Source: Firmicutes bacterium UBA2116
GTDB lineage: Bacteria > Bacillota > Clostridia > Tissierellales > Sedimentibacteraceae
Length of the DNA: 64,000 bases
Reading direction: 5' to 3'
NCBI GenBank assembly: GCA_002331025.1
Contig: DCYG01000044.1
Location: forward strand, 74,092-138,091
Shown: positions 44,376 to 53,049 of the stretch, one piece after another
Layout of the letters: each line of letters begins with the position of its first letter
Position numbering within the stretch: position 1 is the first letter of the stretch
Program-made: the position numbers and the translations under genes
The notes under the pieces: generated by a model
The model's database searches: none
Told to the model about the DNA's origin: nothing
Seen by the model: only the letters and a program-made list of their open reading frames with translations

Positions 44376-46316
44376 TTAGAGGCTTTGCTCGTATCGCTTT
44401 ATACGGTAATATTGGAGGACTTCATTGATATCTGAATCATTGGTAGAAATCCTTTCTTCGGTAAATATGTTGTCATAAATTATCCTCTCAGCCTGCTTTT
44501 TTTGTTCTGGGGTTAACGCCCTGAACTTTCTACGCCATTCATCAGTCATATCACCATAACGATCAACATCCTCTGCCTTAAGTTTTTTTGTTCCACCATT
44601 TGCTAAATAGGCTTCGTAGGCTTTACGGTCAAACTTGTATCTCTCAATGATAAACGCCTCTGGCATAAGAAGTATTTCATGAAACTGTTCGAGAGTTTTT
44701 CCAAATGCTGCCTCAAAAAAGTTTTTACCACGTCCTATTTTTCCATGTGTAGAGTTTAGTACAGCTTGTATCGCACGAATAAATTTTCTATTCCACGCCG
44801 TTCCTGTGAAGTTCCGATTGTCAAAATAATCAGGGTCATCAATCGGATGATATTTCATCGGAAACGAGTAAATATTGACCTTCAAATCCTCACAGAGTTT
44901 TATGTTCATCTGTAAGCGCAGGTATAACTCATCCGGGGTATCATCGTCTGTGTTGTAAAGCAGGTAATTAGACAAATTCCGTATGCCATATTTTGCTGCA
45001 AGTTTAACAGCGTCCTCATAGACTTCCCTCATTGGCCTACTGTTTGGTTTCTGTGGGTCAACACCCCAATGGTCGAATGCAATACGCAACGGACGAATAT
45101 TCACCTCGGCAATTTTCTTCATTTTTTCATCTGTCATCAGTCGGGCATCAACACCTTGATTGAAATCAATGTAGCGAGCACGGCCACGACTTGTACTTAG
45201 CTTGCTAAAAATATGTTTTTCATATAATGCTTCAAATGTTCGATCAAACTCTAAGACAGATGTTGCTGTCGCTGTGTCGGCATAGAGAAGCCCTAATGCC
45301 TCACGAGAGTTATAAAACTCGCCTTGTTCAGTTTCAGATAGCTTCTCTGATACACTGTCATAGAATTTTATTGCTTTTCGGACATAAGCCTTTGCATTGT
45401 AATTGTTGCAAATATTTTCAATGGCTATTGTATATTCGTTGGGGGGATTATACATTGCGCCCATGCCAAATCCCAGTTCCTTTATTTCGTCAATAATTTG
45501 ATTAAATGAACGTGATGCGAATACATTATTGTCGAGCAGTAGCAAATCTTTCTGCGCCCCGAATCTTTGGATGGTTTGTTCAATTTGTCCTTCGATGCTA
45601 ATACGCTGGCAGTATTTTGGTTCAAGTCTTGGAACAGCACAAAAAGAGCAGCGATTAACACAGCCTCGTGTCATATAACCGAAATAGGCATTACTTGCGG
45701 GATACTTATAATCAATTTCTTCAAGTATAGAGTAATCCAGCGGCAATTCGTCAATTATGACTTCGCTGTCTAAGTCTATCTGTCCGGGTCTGTCAAGCAG
45801 CGCACCACCTCTGTCATTGATATACGGCTCTATGCCTGTCGCCTTTTCTATTTCGTTAGGCAGTATAGTCGAAGCAATGCCTCCAATAAGAATTCTTCCG
45901 TCTTCGAAAACAAATTTTTTTGCAGCATTTATTGTATCAACAGTTTCTTTCCAATAAAATGTGAAAAGTGTAGTAATGCCTACTATATCAAATTTAGGGT
46001 AATCTCCCGCCTTATACCTCGCTCTTGCATTACGGAGACCTTGCTCTCCTACAAACTCAGGAATGGCCCTCAAGGGGGCAAGCTTTCCAGTCTTAATATG
46101 TTGACGCATTAGGTTAGTATACTCACCAAGAGTAATATCGTAAGCTTCTACCCAAAATTCTTCAAATAATAACTCGACCGCTAAATCGCGCATATCCCCT
46201 TTGAAAAAACGCACTTCATCACCACGGCTACGAAAGTATGTTGCAAGCTTCATTAGTCCCATAGGGGGATATTTATTTTTATAATTAGGTTCAATCAGTA
46301 GCACTTTACGTGGCAT
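44376..46316 (-). CDS. Radical SAM protein with B12-binding-type N-terminal domain
   Basis: 646 residues. The N-terminal 190 or so residues resemble a cobalamin-binding Rossmann domain (MPRKVLLIEPNYKNKYPPMGLMKLATYFRSRGDEV). The radical SAM cluster motif is RGCVNRCSFCAVP (Cys219, Cys223, Cys226), followed by the TIM-barrel part with DLLLLDNNVFAS and a second half that includes RARYIDFNQGVDARLM. A C-terminal region of about 180 residues has no recognised match. It would use SAM and a 4Fe-4S cluster to make a 5'-deoxyadenosyl radical; substrate unknown. Last gene of the six-gene operon, its ATG overlapping the preceding stop by one base. In this company a nucleic-acid or nucleotide substrate is plausible, but that is speculation. 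Confidence 0.85.
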   Translation of the reverse strand: MPRKVLLIEPNYKNKYPPMGLMKLATYFRSRGDEVRFFKGDMRDLAVELLFEEFWVEAYDITLGEYTNLMRQHIKTGKLAPLRAIPEFVGEQGLRNARARYKAGDYPKFDIVGITTLFTFYWKETVDTINAAKKFVFEDGRILIGGIASTILPNEIEKATGIEPYINDRGGALLDRPGQIDLDSEVIIDELPLDYSILEEIDYKYPASNAYFGYMTRGCVNRCSFCAVPRLEPKYCQRISIEGQIEQTIQRFGAQKDLLLLDNNVFASRSFNQIIDEIKELGFGMGAMYNPPNEYTIAIENICNNYNAKAYVRKAIKFYDSVSEKLSETEQGEFYNSREALGLLYADTATATSVLEFDRTFEALYEKHIFSKLSTSRGRARYIDFNQGVDARLMTDEKMKKIAEVNIRPLRIAFDHWGVDPQKPNSRPMREVYEDAVKLAAKYGIRNLSNYLLYNTDDDTPDELYLRLQMNIKLCEDLKVNIYSFPMKYHPIDDPDYFDNRNFTGTAWNRKFIRAIQAVLNSTHGKIGRGKNFFEAAFGKTLEQFHEILLMPEAFIIERYKFDRKAYEAYLANGGTKKLKAEDVDRYGDMTDEWRRKFRALTPEQKKQAERIIYDNIFTEERISTNDSDINEVLQYYRIKRYEQSL

Positions 46317-47914
46317 TATAGAAGCTCCTCCTCGATCATCGTAATAATTGCTTGAGCAGTAGGAGCATCGGCAATGCGCTTGATAATTTTACATATTTCA
46401 CTCACTGATACAAGTTTTTCCTCTTTTTCACTGGATGTTGAAGGAGATTCAGCTACCGTTGATGTAGATACAACTTTCGGAAGTGTTTTGGGGGGCGTGT
46501 AGGTTGTTTTAGGCAATGTAACCTGTTTAGGTTGCTTTGCGCGCTTTTCATCATTAGCTTTAATAATTTCGCTGACAACAACCTCTACCGTTCCAAATTC
46601 ATTCGCATCAAGCTTTGATTCAGTTTTTTCACGAATTTTTGCTAACTCCTGTGTAGCATTATCTGCCTCCCTTTCTGCACGTTTCAACTTAGCTTTCTGC
46701 TCATCAGAAGCATCTCCACCAGAAGCCAATATTGTAGAAATTTCAGCTTTTATTTGTTTAGCTTTTTCAATTTTATCATATTTGCTGTTTATATTTGACC
46801 CAGCCTTGTAAATACGGCTTAAATCATCGTTGAAAAAACTCGACAATAAACGTTCAAATGTCAATCGAGCCTTATTCTCATTGAAATAATCGCGTTGAGA
46901 ATTGGGGATGAGATCTTTGGCAATAGCAAATACTTCACCTATAAAATAATTTTGTCCTCTATCCTCCTTAAACAGTTTTTGGAGCGAATCATCATTGCCA
47001 ATTTGAATATTCTGAGTACGCAGACGTATTCCGCGCATTTGATTGTCTTTTTTTAGTACTCCTTGAAACCGTGATATTCCAAACCACAGCCAAGCTATAA
47101 GATTTCCATCATCATCTCTAAAATCTTTAAAATCAACATCAGTAATACTGTCCTCGCCCTTGCTCGTTGTAAAAGACGGTGTATATTTCTTCAAAATGTG
47201 CTCTCCGTTGACAGACACATTGTACTCTTGAATAGGTTGTTCTACAACTTCTGCGTGTTTATGTATGGTGCTCCTAAATCGGAAGGCGGTTGAATACCCA
47301 ACAGGAGCCACAAAGGACAAGTAGTCTTTAACTTGCTGTAATGAACACAGTTCAGTATGGACATCACGAATTTCGAACAATTCAACTTTGAAATAGTGCT
47401 TATCGATAGCTTTTGTTTTATTCTGAGTGAATTTCACTGTTTCTGTAAGTACCTCATCAACTGTATAATGCGCTTTATGAGAGTTATGCTCGTCCATCAT
47501 TTGTCGCATTTTTTCAGCATTGCATGTCATAACAGACTCCACATTTTCACCTTCAGCTTTTGATGTGAAAACAAGAGTTTTGCAATAACCTAATCCACAC
47601 CAATGACCTATTCCACGGAATCCTTTATCTTCACCAAGTGTTTTGGATGATTCACCAATACTATACAATGTTTTTCTAAAAATAGACGCACTAATACCAG
47701 TGGCATTATCCTCAATACAGACAGAGCGATTGATATCATCAATCCACAATTCTACCTGCCCTTCGTTTTCGGTGAGTAGACCGTTCTTGACAGCAATATC
47801 TATTTGGTCGCACGAGTTTTGAATGTACTCACGAAAGATAACTCTTGAATCACGGTACATACCTGTAGTAAGTATCTCGAGTATATTGACCCCAATAATC
47901 ACATTATCTTGCAT
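46316..47914 (-). CDS. GHKL (Hsp90/MORC-type) ATPase
   Basis: 532 residues. The Bergerat ATP site is clear: N-box FREYIQNSCDQID (Glu29, Asn33), IEDNATGIS (Asp69), GESSK near residue 88, and the lid GFRGIGHWCGLGY (about 99-110). Next comes a beta-rich transducer-like region, then a coiled coil (about 385-440; KAEISTILASGGDASDEQKAKLKRAEREADNATQ) and a Pro/Thr/Ser-rich linker with a short C-terminal helical domain. This layout suits a dimeric clamp that opens and closes on ATP, as in MutL, topoisomerase VI or MORC proteins. AGGAGAG precedes the ATG; 16 bp after the HerA gene. Confidence 0.85.
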   Translation of the reverse strand: MQDNVIIGVNILEILTTGMYRDSRVIFREYIQNSCDQIDIAVKNGLLTENEGQVELWIDDINRSVCIEDNATGISASIFRKTLYSIGESSKTLGEDKGFRGIGHWCGLGYCKTLVFTSKAEGENVESVMTCNAEKMRQMMDEHNSHKAHYTVDEVLTETVKFTQNKTKAIDKHYFKVELFEIRDVHTELCSLQQVKDYLSFVAPVGYSTAFRFRSTIHKHAEVVEQPIQEYNVSVNGEHILKKYTPSFTTSKGEDSITDVDFKDFRDDDGNLIAWLWFGISRFQGVLKKDNQMRGIRLRTQNIQIGNDDSLQKLFKEDRGQNYFIGEVFAIAKDLIPNSQRDYFNENKARLTFERLLSSFFNDDLSRIYKAGSNINSKYDKIEKAKQIKAEISTILASGGDASDEQKAKLKRAEREADNATQELAKIREKTESKLDANEFGTVEVVVSEIIKANDEKRAKQPKQVTLPKTTYTPPKTLPKVVSTSTVAESPSTSSEKEEKLVSVSEICKIIKRIADAPTAQAIITMIEEELL

Positions 47915-47930
47915 TCTAATTCTCTCCTAA

Positions 47931-49613
47931 CTATTTAAATTGCTTATATATTGGGCGCGGGAAATGAATTTTAAGCAATGAGCGAAATATAGGGTTCTGA
48001 ATCAAATAATCGCCTTGTTCCAGCCTCGTTAGCATATTCTTATATGTTCCCGGCAGACTACTGTAGTCTTTTGTTGCAGTCTCTATAGAGTTTGTACGCC
48101 CATAGGCATGCGTTGAACAATTGCCTGTCACACGATCAACAATATTCGACCGAAATTGCTCTGCAGCAAACAATACGATGCCAAGCGAACGTCCACGCTC
48201 AGTTACTTCAAGGATTTGCCTTAATATCGGCGAGCCTTTTGGGATATCCTTTGAAGCATATTTATTCAACTCATCAATAAAAATTATGAGTCTTGATGGT
48301 GGGGCAACACTATCTTCACCGTCATATTCACCAAGCTTTAAATTATACAGCGTTCTCATCGTATCTCCAAATACAAATGCTTGCTTATCCTCTGGCAGCT
48401 TTGCAATATCAATCACACAAACTTCATTAGGCTTAATAGTTTTTAATGCATCACCTAATCGACATTCGTGCTTTTGACTGTCAGCCCGGTTTGCAAACAT
48501 GTCATCCTGAATAGCTTTGCGGAACACACGCTTAAATTTTCTCCAACTTAATACAGAGATATCTTCTCCCTTGCCTCCAGAGCCCTTCTGAGATTTTTCG
48601 GCTACCTTCTCCATGCAATCCGTCCAAGTTGCAAGATTTCGAAAATCAGGATCATCATCATCAATAATCTTGCTGATAATTGACTCCATGGTTTGTTGAG
48701 GATCATCAGTATTTGCAAACATCATCTCAATGCTTTCTTTGTCATCCTCATATACATACTTGAATTTGCGTAATATATCGGTATTAATATAATCATCTAC
48801 GTCGTCGGGGTCAAGGTAAGTGCTTCGCTTCGCTGAGGTTGCTTCTGAAAACGGAATAAAATATCGAACCTTCTTAAATGGCTCAGTAGTTAATCCCATC
48901 TCGGCATAATCAGCAAGAGTTTTATCATACAACTCGGTGTTCCCATCAAACTCATTGGGTTTATGTATTGCCATCAGATCCCTACCCTTAACATTAAATA
49001 TTACAAATGCAACACTGTCATCAGTATGGGAGCTTGACAAATACTGATCTTGTATTGCTTTCATAAGAAACATCGCATAGGAGGTTTTTGATGCAAGTCC
49101 CGATATACCAGATATATTAAGGTGTGCACCTTCCGGACCAAGAAGGAATTTTGAGTTAAGATGAACCGGTAGGTTAATCTCATCTGGAGTCCCCTCATAC
49201 ATCTTTAATGAACCGCAAACAAGAGGATTGTCAACATCTTTTAGTCCCAATGCAAAAGTTACCTCTTCTTTTGTAGCAAGATAAACTTCTGCGTTATTAT
49301 GTACGGGTGTATACAAATAACAATCATTAAAAGATACCTTTGCCTCCGCATAATTCATGCCTACACGGAAAGTCTGTTCTTCAACGCTTACATCTCCGAA
49401 ATCACTTGATATAAAATTAGTAAGAAAGCTCGTAGCATCTGTAATATGTGAGATATTCTCAATTACACCGAATGTAAATGAACCGTCAAGGTGCTTGACC
49501 TTAACTATATCAAAAGCATTTAGCTTTTCATTCTGTTCTGTCCAAAAACAAAATTTATCCATTGTTGTCGGATTTTTTTCAGTAGCGAGCACACGCCCTA
49601 TAAGTCTATTCAT
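47931..49613 (-). CDS. HerA-like (DUF87/FtsK-HerA) ATPase
   Basis: About 560 residues. N-terminal HAS-type barrel (NRLIGRVLATEK ... FDIVKVKHLDGSFTFGVIENI), then a RecA-like motor domain. The P-loop is atypical: HLNISGISGLASKTSYA (Lys176) keeps Lys-Thr but lacks the usual GxGK. Walker B is RLIIFIDELNKYAS (Asp447, Glu448), followed by a sensor ILRQILEVTERGRSLGIVLFAAEQF and the arginine-containing tail. HerA forms hexamers that pump DNA and loads NurA. ATG 49613 is chosen because AAGGAGG lies 7-8 nt upstream; ATG 49619 touches the ribosome site. It follows the NurA-like gene. Confidence 0.87.
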   Translation of the reverse strand: MNRLIGRVLATEKNPTTMDKFCFWTEQNEKLNAFDIVKVKHLDGSFTFGVIENISHITDATSFLTNFISSDFGDVSVEEQTFRVGMNYAEAKVSFNDCYLYTPVHNNAEVYLATKEEVTFALGLKDVDNPLVCGSLKMYEGTPDEINLPVHLNSKFLLGPEGAHLNISGISGLASKTSYAMFLMKAIQDQYLSSSHTDDSVAFVIFNVKGRDLMAIHKPNEFDGNTELYDKTLADYAEMGLTTEPFKKVRYFIPFSEATSAKRSTYLDPDDVDDYINTDILRKFKYVYEDDKESIEMMFANTDDPQQTMESIISKIIDDDDPDFRNLATWTDCMEKVAEKSQKGSGGKGEDISVLSWRKFKRVFRKAIQDDMFANRADSQKHECRLGDALKTIKPNEVCVIDIAKLPEDKQAFVFGDTMRTLYNLKLGEYDGEDSVAPPSRLIIFIDELNKYASKDIPKGSPILRQILEVTERGRSLGIVLFAAEQFRSNIVDRVTGNCSTHAYGRTNSIETATKDYSSLPGTYKNMLTRLEQGDYLIQNPIFRSLLKIHFPRPIYKQFK

Positions 49614-49626
49614 TAGCATCTCCTCC

Positions 49627-50817
49627 TTAAAATAAATGTAGAAAGCTTTCAGTGCTTAGATAATGAGATTTTACATATTTCTCCGTCAAATAGATTGGAT
49701 ACAAATGGTTTGCCCACCGCATATCTGAGCCATAGCATACAGGATTTCGCTCGTTAATAATATGAGCGGAAATCAAATCAACAAGGTCACTATCCATACC
49801 ATTAGCCACTTCATTATTTGTCACAAGAATCTTTTCAACTTTGACGATACCATCAAAGGGTGTCCGTGTCCGTGCTTGATCACGTACACGGATATACCAC
49901 ACCGCAAATCCGATATCCCCCAAGAAATCTGGATCAGTGAAGTATGCCACCGGAGTCCTATGATAAGGTGGGAGCTTAGCGATAAATCCTGGGTTCGGCT
50001 TATCACCTAACACAAGACATACTTCAGGATTAAATTTCTTTGACACACCGATTACATAGTCATAATTATTTTTAAATTTTTGATATTCACGTTCATTATT
50101 GCGCATAGCCTTACTGGGGCGGTATTCCAGTGAACCGTCTTTGACAAGAAAATTTGTGTTGTTTAGTTTTTTTTCGCTTACAAGATTTGCTACCATTTTT
50201 TGCTCGTTTTCCATCATGCGACTCTGAATCTGCGCTGTACCTTTATCATTATATTCTCTTTCTTCTTTTGCAGATTTATAAGAAAGGATAGTGGAAAACT
50301 TCCATCCACTACTACTTATTCGAGCAAGCTCAGTACCTGCATTCAACTTTTGAGCAGTAGCAGTTAAAAAGCCTTGTTTTTTTCCACTTGATTGTGCAAT
50401 ATCTGGCATTGCAACAACAATTTCACGTTCAAATTTCTCGCAATACATTCGTTTGTTCTCACGGCGACAGCATCCAATGCCAATTTGACCCGCAATGATT
50501 GGGTAGATAGCAGTGCGGTTTCCAGACTTTTCAAATCCCATATCATCAACCTTGTAAACATGGCGGGAGCCATCCAGAAAGTAAGTGAATAACTGTTCTC
50601 CTCCGCGAACTTGATGACTCAATTCGACCAAAGAAACATGCGTCCTGATATCTTTAGTTTCTCCACGCCTCTTCCACTGTATTGACTTACTTGCTTCTCC
50701 ATATTCAACAGGAGAGCGTTCTGAATCATCAAGGCTATACTTGTGAGATTTATAGCTGTGACCTCCAGTTTCACGTTCTAATATCTCCATAATGCGAGAG
50801 TGTTTTATTGCATTCAT
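49627..50817 (-). CDS. NurA-like nuclease
   Basis: 396 residues. The NurA pattern is visible: an acidic motif FLDGSRHVYK (Asp82), a second FLVKDGSLEY (Asp227), then HRTPVAYFTDPDFLGDIGFAVWYIRVRD and a C-terminal His/Tyr motif NHLYPIYLTEKYVKSHYLS (His371), matching the metal-binding residues of RNase H-like NurA. NurA is a 5'-3' nuclease that acts with HerA in end resection, and here the HerA-like gene follows directly. ATG 50817 overlaps the YhcG stop (ATGA), meaning coupled translation. Family call is by motif and context and is fairly firm. Confidence 0.75.
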   Translation of the reverse strand: MNAIKHSRIMEILERETGGHSYKSHKYSLDDSERSPVEYGEASKSIQWKRRGETKDIRTHVSLVELSHQVRGGEQLFTYFLDGSRHVYKVDDMGFEKSGNRTAIYPIIAGQIGIGCCRRENKRMYCEKFEREIVVAMPDIAQSSGKKQGFLTATAQKLNAGTELARISSSGWKFSTILSYKSAKEEREYNDKGTAQIQSRMMENEQKMVANLVSEKKLNNTNFLVKDGSLEYRPSKAMRNNEREYQKFKNNYDYVIGVSKKFNPEVCLVLGDKPNPGFIAKLPPYHRTPVAYFTDPDFLGDIGFAVWYIRVRDQARTRTPFDGIVKVEKILVTNNEVANGMDSDLVDLISAHIINERNPVCYGSDMRWANHLYPIYLTEKYVKSHYLSTESFLHLF

Positions 50818-51878
50818 CTGTCTGCCCCCTCATCCAACTCTTTCTTGCGTTCGATAATCTCCCGCTCACGTTTCAGTTCGTGTGTTAATTCTTCCTCGGT
50901 AGGAAGGTACAGCATATATTTTGAGGCAAACAGATTTTCATTATCAGACAGCACCGAGTATTTTGCCATCGTATCATTCTTGTCCGTGCATAGAACAATA
51001 CCGATAGTTGGATTATCCTCTGGCAATTTCACCTTATCCTCAAAGTACCGCACATAAAAATCAATTTGTCCGACATCTTGATAAGTCAGCTTTCCTGCTT
51101 TAAGGTCTATGACCACAAAACACTTTAAAATATAGTTGTAAAAAACAAGGTCAACATAATAATGATCGCCCTCAATGGTTATCCGTTTTTGACGGGCTAC
51201 AAAGGAAAAGCCTTTGCCAAGTTCAAGCAGGAAATCCTGTAGCTTGCCAATTAAAGCCTGCTCTAAATCGCTCTCGTGATAATCGCGGTTTTCTTTTAAA
51301 TCCAGAAATTCTAAAATGTAGGGATCTTTCAGAACATAATCGGGTGAACTTTTTGGTTCAGTTGATTGAATTTCATTTTTTACACTTGCTATCCCGCTTT
51401 TTTGTGTTGCAAGCAAGCGTTCATAAAAAAACGAATTAATTTGTCTCTCTAATTGACGAACACTCCAAGCTGATTCTGCACATTCCCGCCCATAAAACTC
51501 ACGACGAGATTTATCCTTAAGCTTCATAAGCAATCGATAATGTGACCAACTCAATTCGTGCCACAGCGTGGCACGATTCGGAAACATTTTGAAAAATTGA
51601 CGCATTCGGCGTAAACTGCTTTCATTGAAACCTTTACCGAACTCTGTGGTTAACTGTTCAGCTAAAGATTTTAGCATTCCTTTCCCATATTCAGCACGCT
51701 GACCAACTGCTTCGTCAATCTGTTGCCCAATGTCCCAATAAGCTTCTATCATAGCGGAATTGACAGCAGAATAGGCTTTTGAACGTGCTTTTATAAGAGT
51801 ATTGCGAACTCCTTGATAAAGGTTGGGATCTATCTCACCCGTTGATTTGGAGTTGGTTGGGTCATTAGATTTATTCAC
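50814..51878 (-). CDS. YhcG/DUF1016 PDDEXK nuclease
   Basis: About 354 residues. N-terminal DUF1016 domain (YQGVRNTLIKARSKAYSAVNSAMIEAYWDIGQQIDE ... WSHYRLLMKLKDKSRREFY) and C-terminal PDDEXK nuclease domain with YVDLVFYNYILKCFVVIDLKAGKLTYQDVGQIDFYV, where Asp and the DLK motif are the active site. YhcG proteins occur near restriction systems and on mobile elements; binding to DNA ends or Holliday-type structures has been suggested. Start taken as GTG 51878 after AGGAGGGTGATCATA; it overlaps the XRE stop by 8 nt. The frame extends to 51923 but lacks a ribosome site there. Confidence 0.87.
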   Translation of the reverse strand: MNKSNDPTNSKSTGEIDPNLYQGVRNTLIKARSKAYSAVNSAMIEAYWDIGQQIDEAVGQRAEYGKGMLKSLAEQLTTEFGKGFNESSLRRMRQFFKMFPNRATLWHELSWSHYRLLMKLKDKSRREFYGRECAESAWSVRQLERQINSFFYERLLATQKSGIASVKNEIQSTEPKSSPDYVLKDPYILEFLDLKENRDYHESDLEQALIGKLQDFLLELGKGFSFVARQKRITIEGDHYYVDLVFYNYILKCFVVIDLKAGKLTYQDVGQIDFYVRYFEDKVKLPEDNPTIGIVLCTDKNDTMAKYSVLSDNENLFASKYMLYLPTEEELTHELKREREIIERKKELDEGADR

Positions 51879-52113
51879 TATGATCACCCTCCTGTTCTTT
51901 CGATTTGGTTTGGCCTTTGTCAATTTCCATTATATCGGCAAAATCACAGTCAAGAGCTTTGCAAATTTTCAGCAACACATCTGTTGTAATGTTTTGACCC
52001 TTGGTAAGTTTTGCTATTGCTGTAGTGCTGATATTTGCAGCAAGTCTCAAATCTGTTTTATTCATCTTTTTATCAATAAGTAATTTCCATAACTTATTAT
52101 AACTAACGGTCAT
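51871..52113 (-). CDS. XRE-family repressor
   Basis: 80 residues, a single Cro/C1 helix-turn-helix: MTVSYNKLWKLLIDKKMNKTDLRLAANISTTAIAKLTKGQNITTDVLLKICKALDCDFADIME. Belongs to the small HTH_26-type regulators frequent on Gram-positive mobile elements. ATG 52113 follows GGAGGTG; the open frame starts slightly earlier. First gene of the six-gene operon; it probably represses its own promoter through the palindrome at 52142-52157. Confidence 0.87.
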   Translation of the reverse strand: MTVSYNKLWKLLIDKKMNKTDLRLAANISTTAIAKLTKGQNITTDVLLKICKALDCDFADIMEIDKGQTKSKEQEGDHSE

Positions 52114-52141
52114 CGGCGCACCTCCGTTCAAACTTGTCAAA

Positions 52142-52180
52142 CTATAACATATTATAGCAAAATTCCTTCATAATTTTCAA
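52142..52180 (-). promoter_or_regulatory. Promoter and XRE-type operator of the six-gene operon
   Basis: Minus strand: -35 TTGAAA (52175-52180), 18-bp spacer, -10 TATAAT (52151-52156). CTATAATATGTTATAG (52142-52157), a perfect CTATAA-N4-TTATAG palindrome, covers the -10 box. It lies 28 bp before the XRE start codon, so bound repressor would block the whole operon. The remaining bases up to 52338 contain nothing further I can support. Confidence 0.75.
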
Positions 52181-52333
52181 TAAAAATTTGATTTTCTCGC
52201 ATTTTTTATTTGAAATTGATTATGATTTGATTGACGTAATATCTCAAGTTTTGAAATTGGAACAACTACACGCAAAGATGTAGCGACATTTGCTTAAAAG
52301 CTGCAATCATATATATTTAACAATAGCTTTCCC

Positions 52334-52356
52334 CTCAATGTTGTGGTATGTTGTGT
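52334..52356 (+). promoter_or_regulatory. Element promoter, copy 1
   Basis: TGTTGTGGTATGTTGTGT (52339-52356) nearly equals the motif before the recombinase gene (16 of 18 bases). A -10-like TATGTT lies inside it, and TAGCTT stands 17 bp upstream of that as a weak -35. It is followed by a small hairpin GAGAAccgcagTTTCTC and then the DUF6809 gene. Confidence 0.5.
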
Positions 52357-52400
52357 TGCTGAGAACCGCAGTTTCTCAAATCAAGCAGAAGGAGTCGGTT

Positions 52401-52691
52401 ATGCAATACGATGAAATATTAGAAACAGCTATTACAGAACTGATGGAGCAATATCTTAAACAGCTTCGCAGAGAAAATCCTGAGGTTGACGAGTTGACCT
52501 GCAGAAGGATTGAACTCAGCCGGAAGATGCAGGAGTGTACCTCTTGCCTCAGCAAAGAAACACAGGACATCTTGGAGGAATACCACAGCACGATGGATAT
52601 TCTCTTCAGCCACCAAATTGAATACCTGTACTTGCAGGGAGTAAAGGACTGTGTCTTCCTGCTACAGGAATTGGGTGTGATTCGAGCATAA
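52401..52691 (+). CDS. DUF6809-like small helical protein
   Basis: 96 residues, all helical, charged: MQYDEILETAITELMEQYLKQLRRENPEVDELTCRRIELSRKMQECTSCLSKETQDILEEYHSTMDILFSHQIEYLYLQGVKDC. Resembles short proteins (DUF6809) that recur on Clostridial integrative elements; function unknown. GAAGGAG lies 7 nt before ATG 52401. The longer frame from 52290 overlaps the promoter. First gene of the element core. Confidence 0.65.
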   Translation: MQYDEILETAITELMEQYLKQLRRENPEVDELTCRRIELSRKMQECTSCLSKETQDILEEYHSTMDILFSHQIEYLYLQGVKDCVFLLQELGVIRA

Positions 52692-52795
52692 GAATCCCAT
52701 CCGTTTTTTTATGTCCTGAGTCTATGCAGAAATGCTGCCTGTGAAAAATAACCGGCATTTCTGCATTTTGTTTTTGTAGATACCCTTGTAAAACC

Positions 52796-52997
52796 GGATT
52801 AGTAGTAAGGAGAGTTTTGTGTTTCAAAAATAATTTGGTCCAACTGTTCTCTGAAATCGGATTAATAGTAGGGGGATATTTTTCTGACTGAAAATTTATC
52901 GGTGCAGCAAGGTTCTGAAATCGGATATATAGTGAGGGGCTTTTTAATTTTTCAAAATTTAATGGCTCAACCCCTGTCTGAGATTGGATTAATAGTA
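52796..52997 (+). repeat. Four iterons upstream of the RepA-like gene
   Basis: GGATTARTAGTA-type units at 52796-52807, 52859-52870, 52923-52934 (degenerate, GGATATATAGTG) and 52986-52997. Starts are 63, 64 and 63 bp apart. Copies 2 to 4 are preceded by CTGARATY, and T-rich tracts follow each copy. The regular spacing (about six helical turns) right before a replication-type ATPase gene suggests a replication origin or RepA binding array. The 358-bp stretch from 52692 holds no believable gene. Confidence 0.7.
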
Positions 52998-53049
52998 AGA
53001 GAACTTTTTTAATCAAATCACAAAAATAAATCAAAGGAGGTCAACACAC

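Noticed and set aside
52606..53034. 142-residue minus-strand open frame across the iteron region, with a rough 21-residue periodicity
   Set aside because: The periodicity comes from the 63-bp iterons; one interval is 64 bp, which would shift a coding repeat, and there is no convincing start site or recognisable protein.
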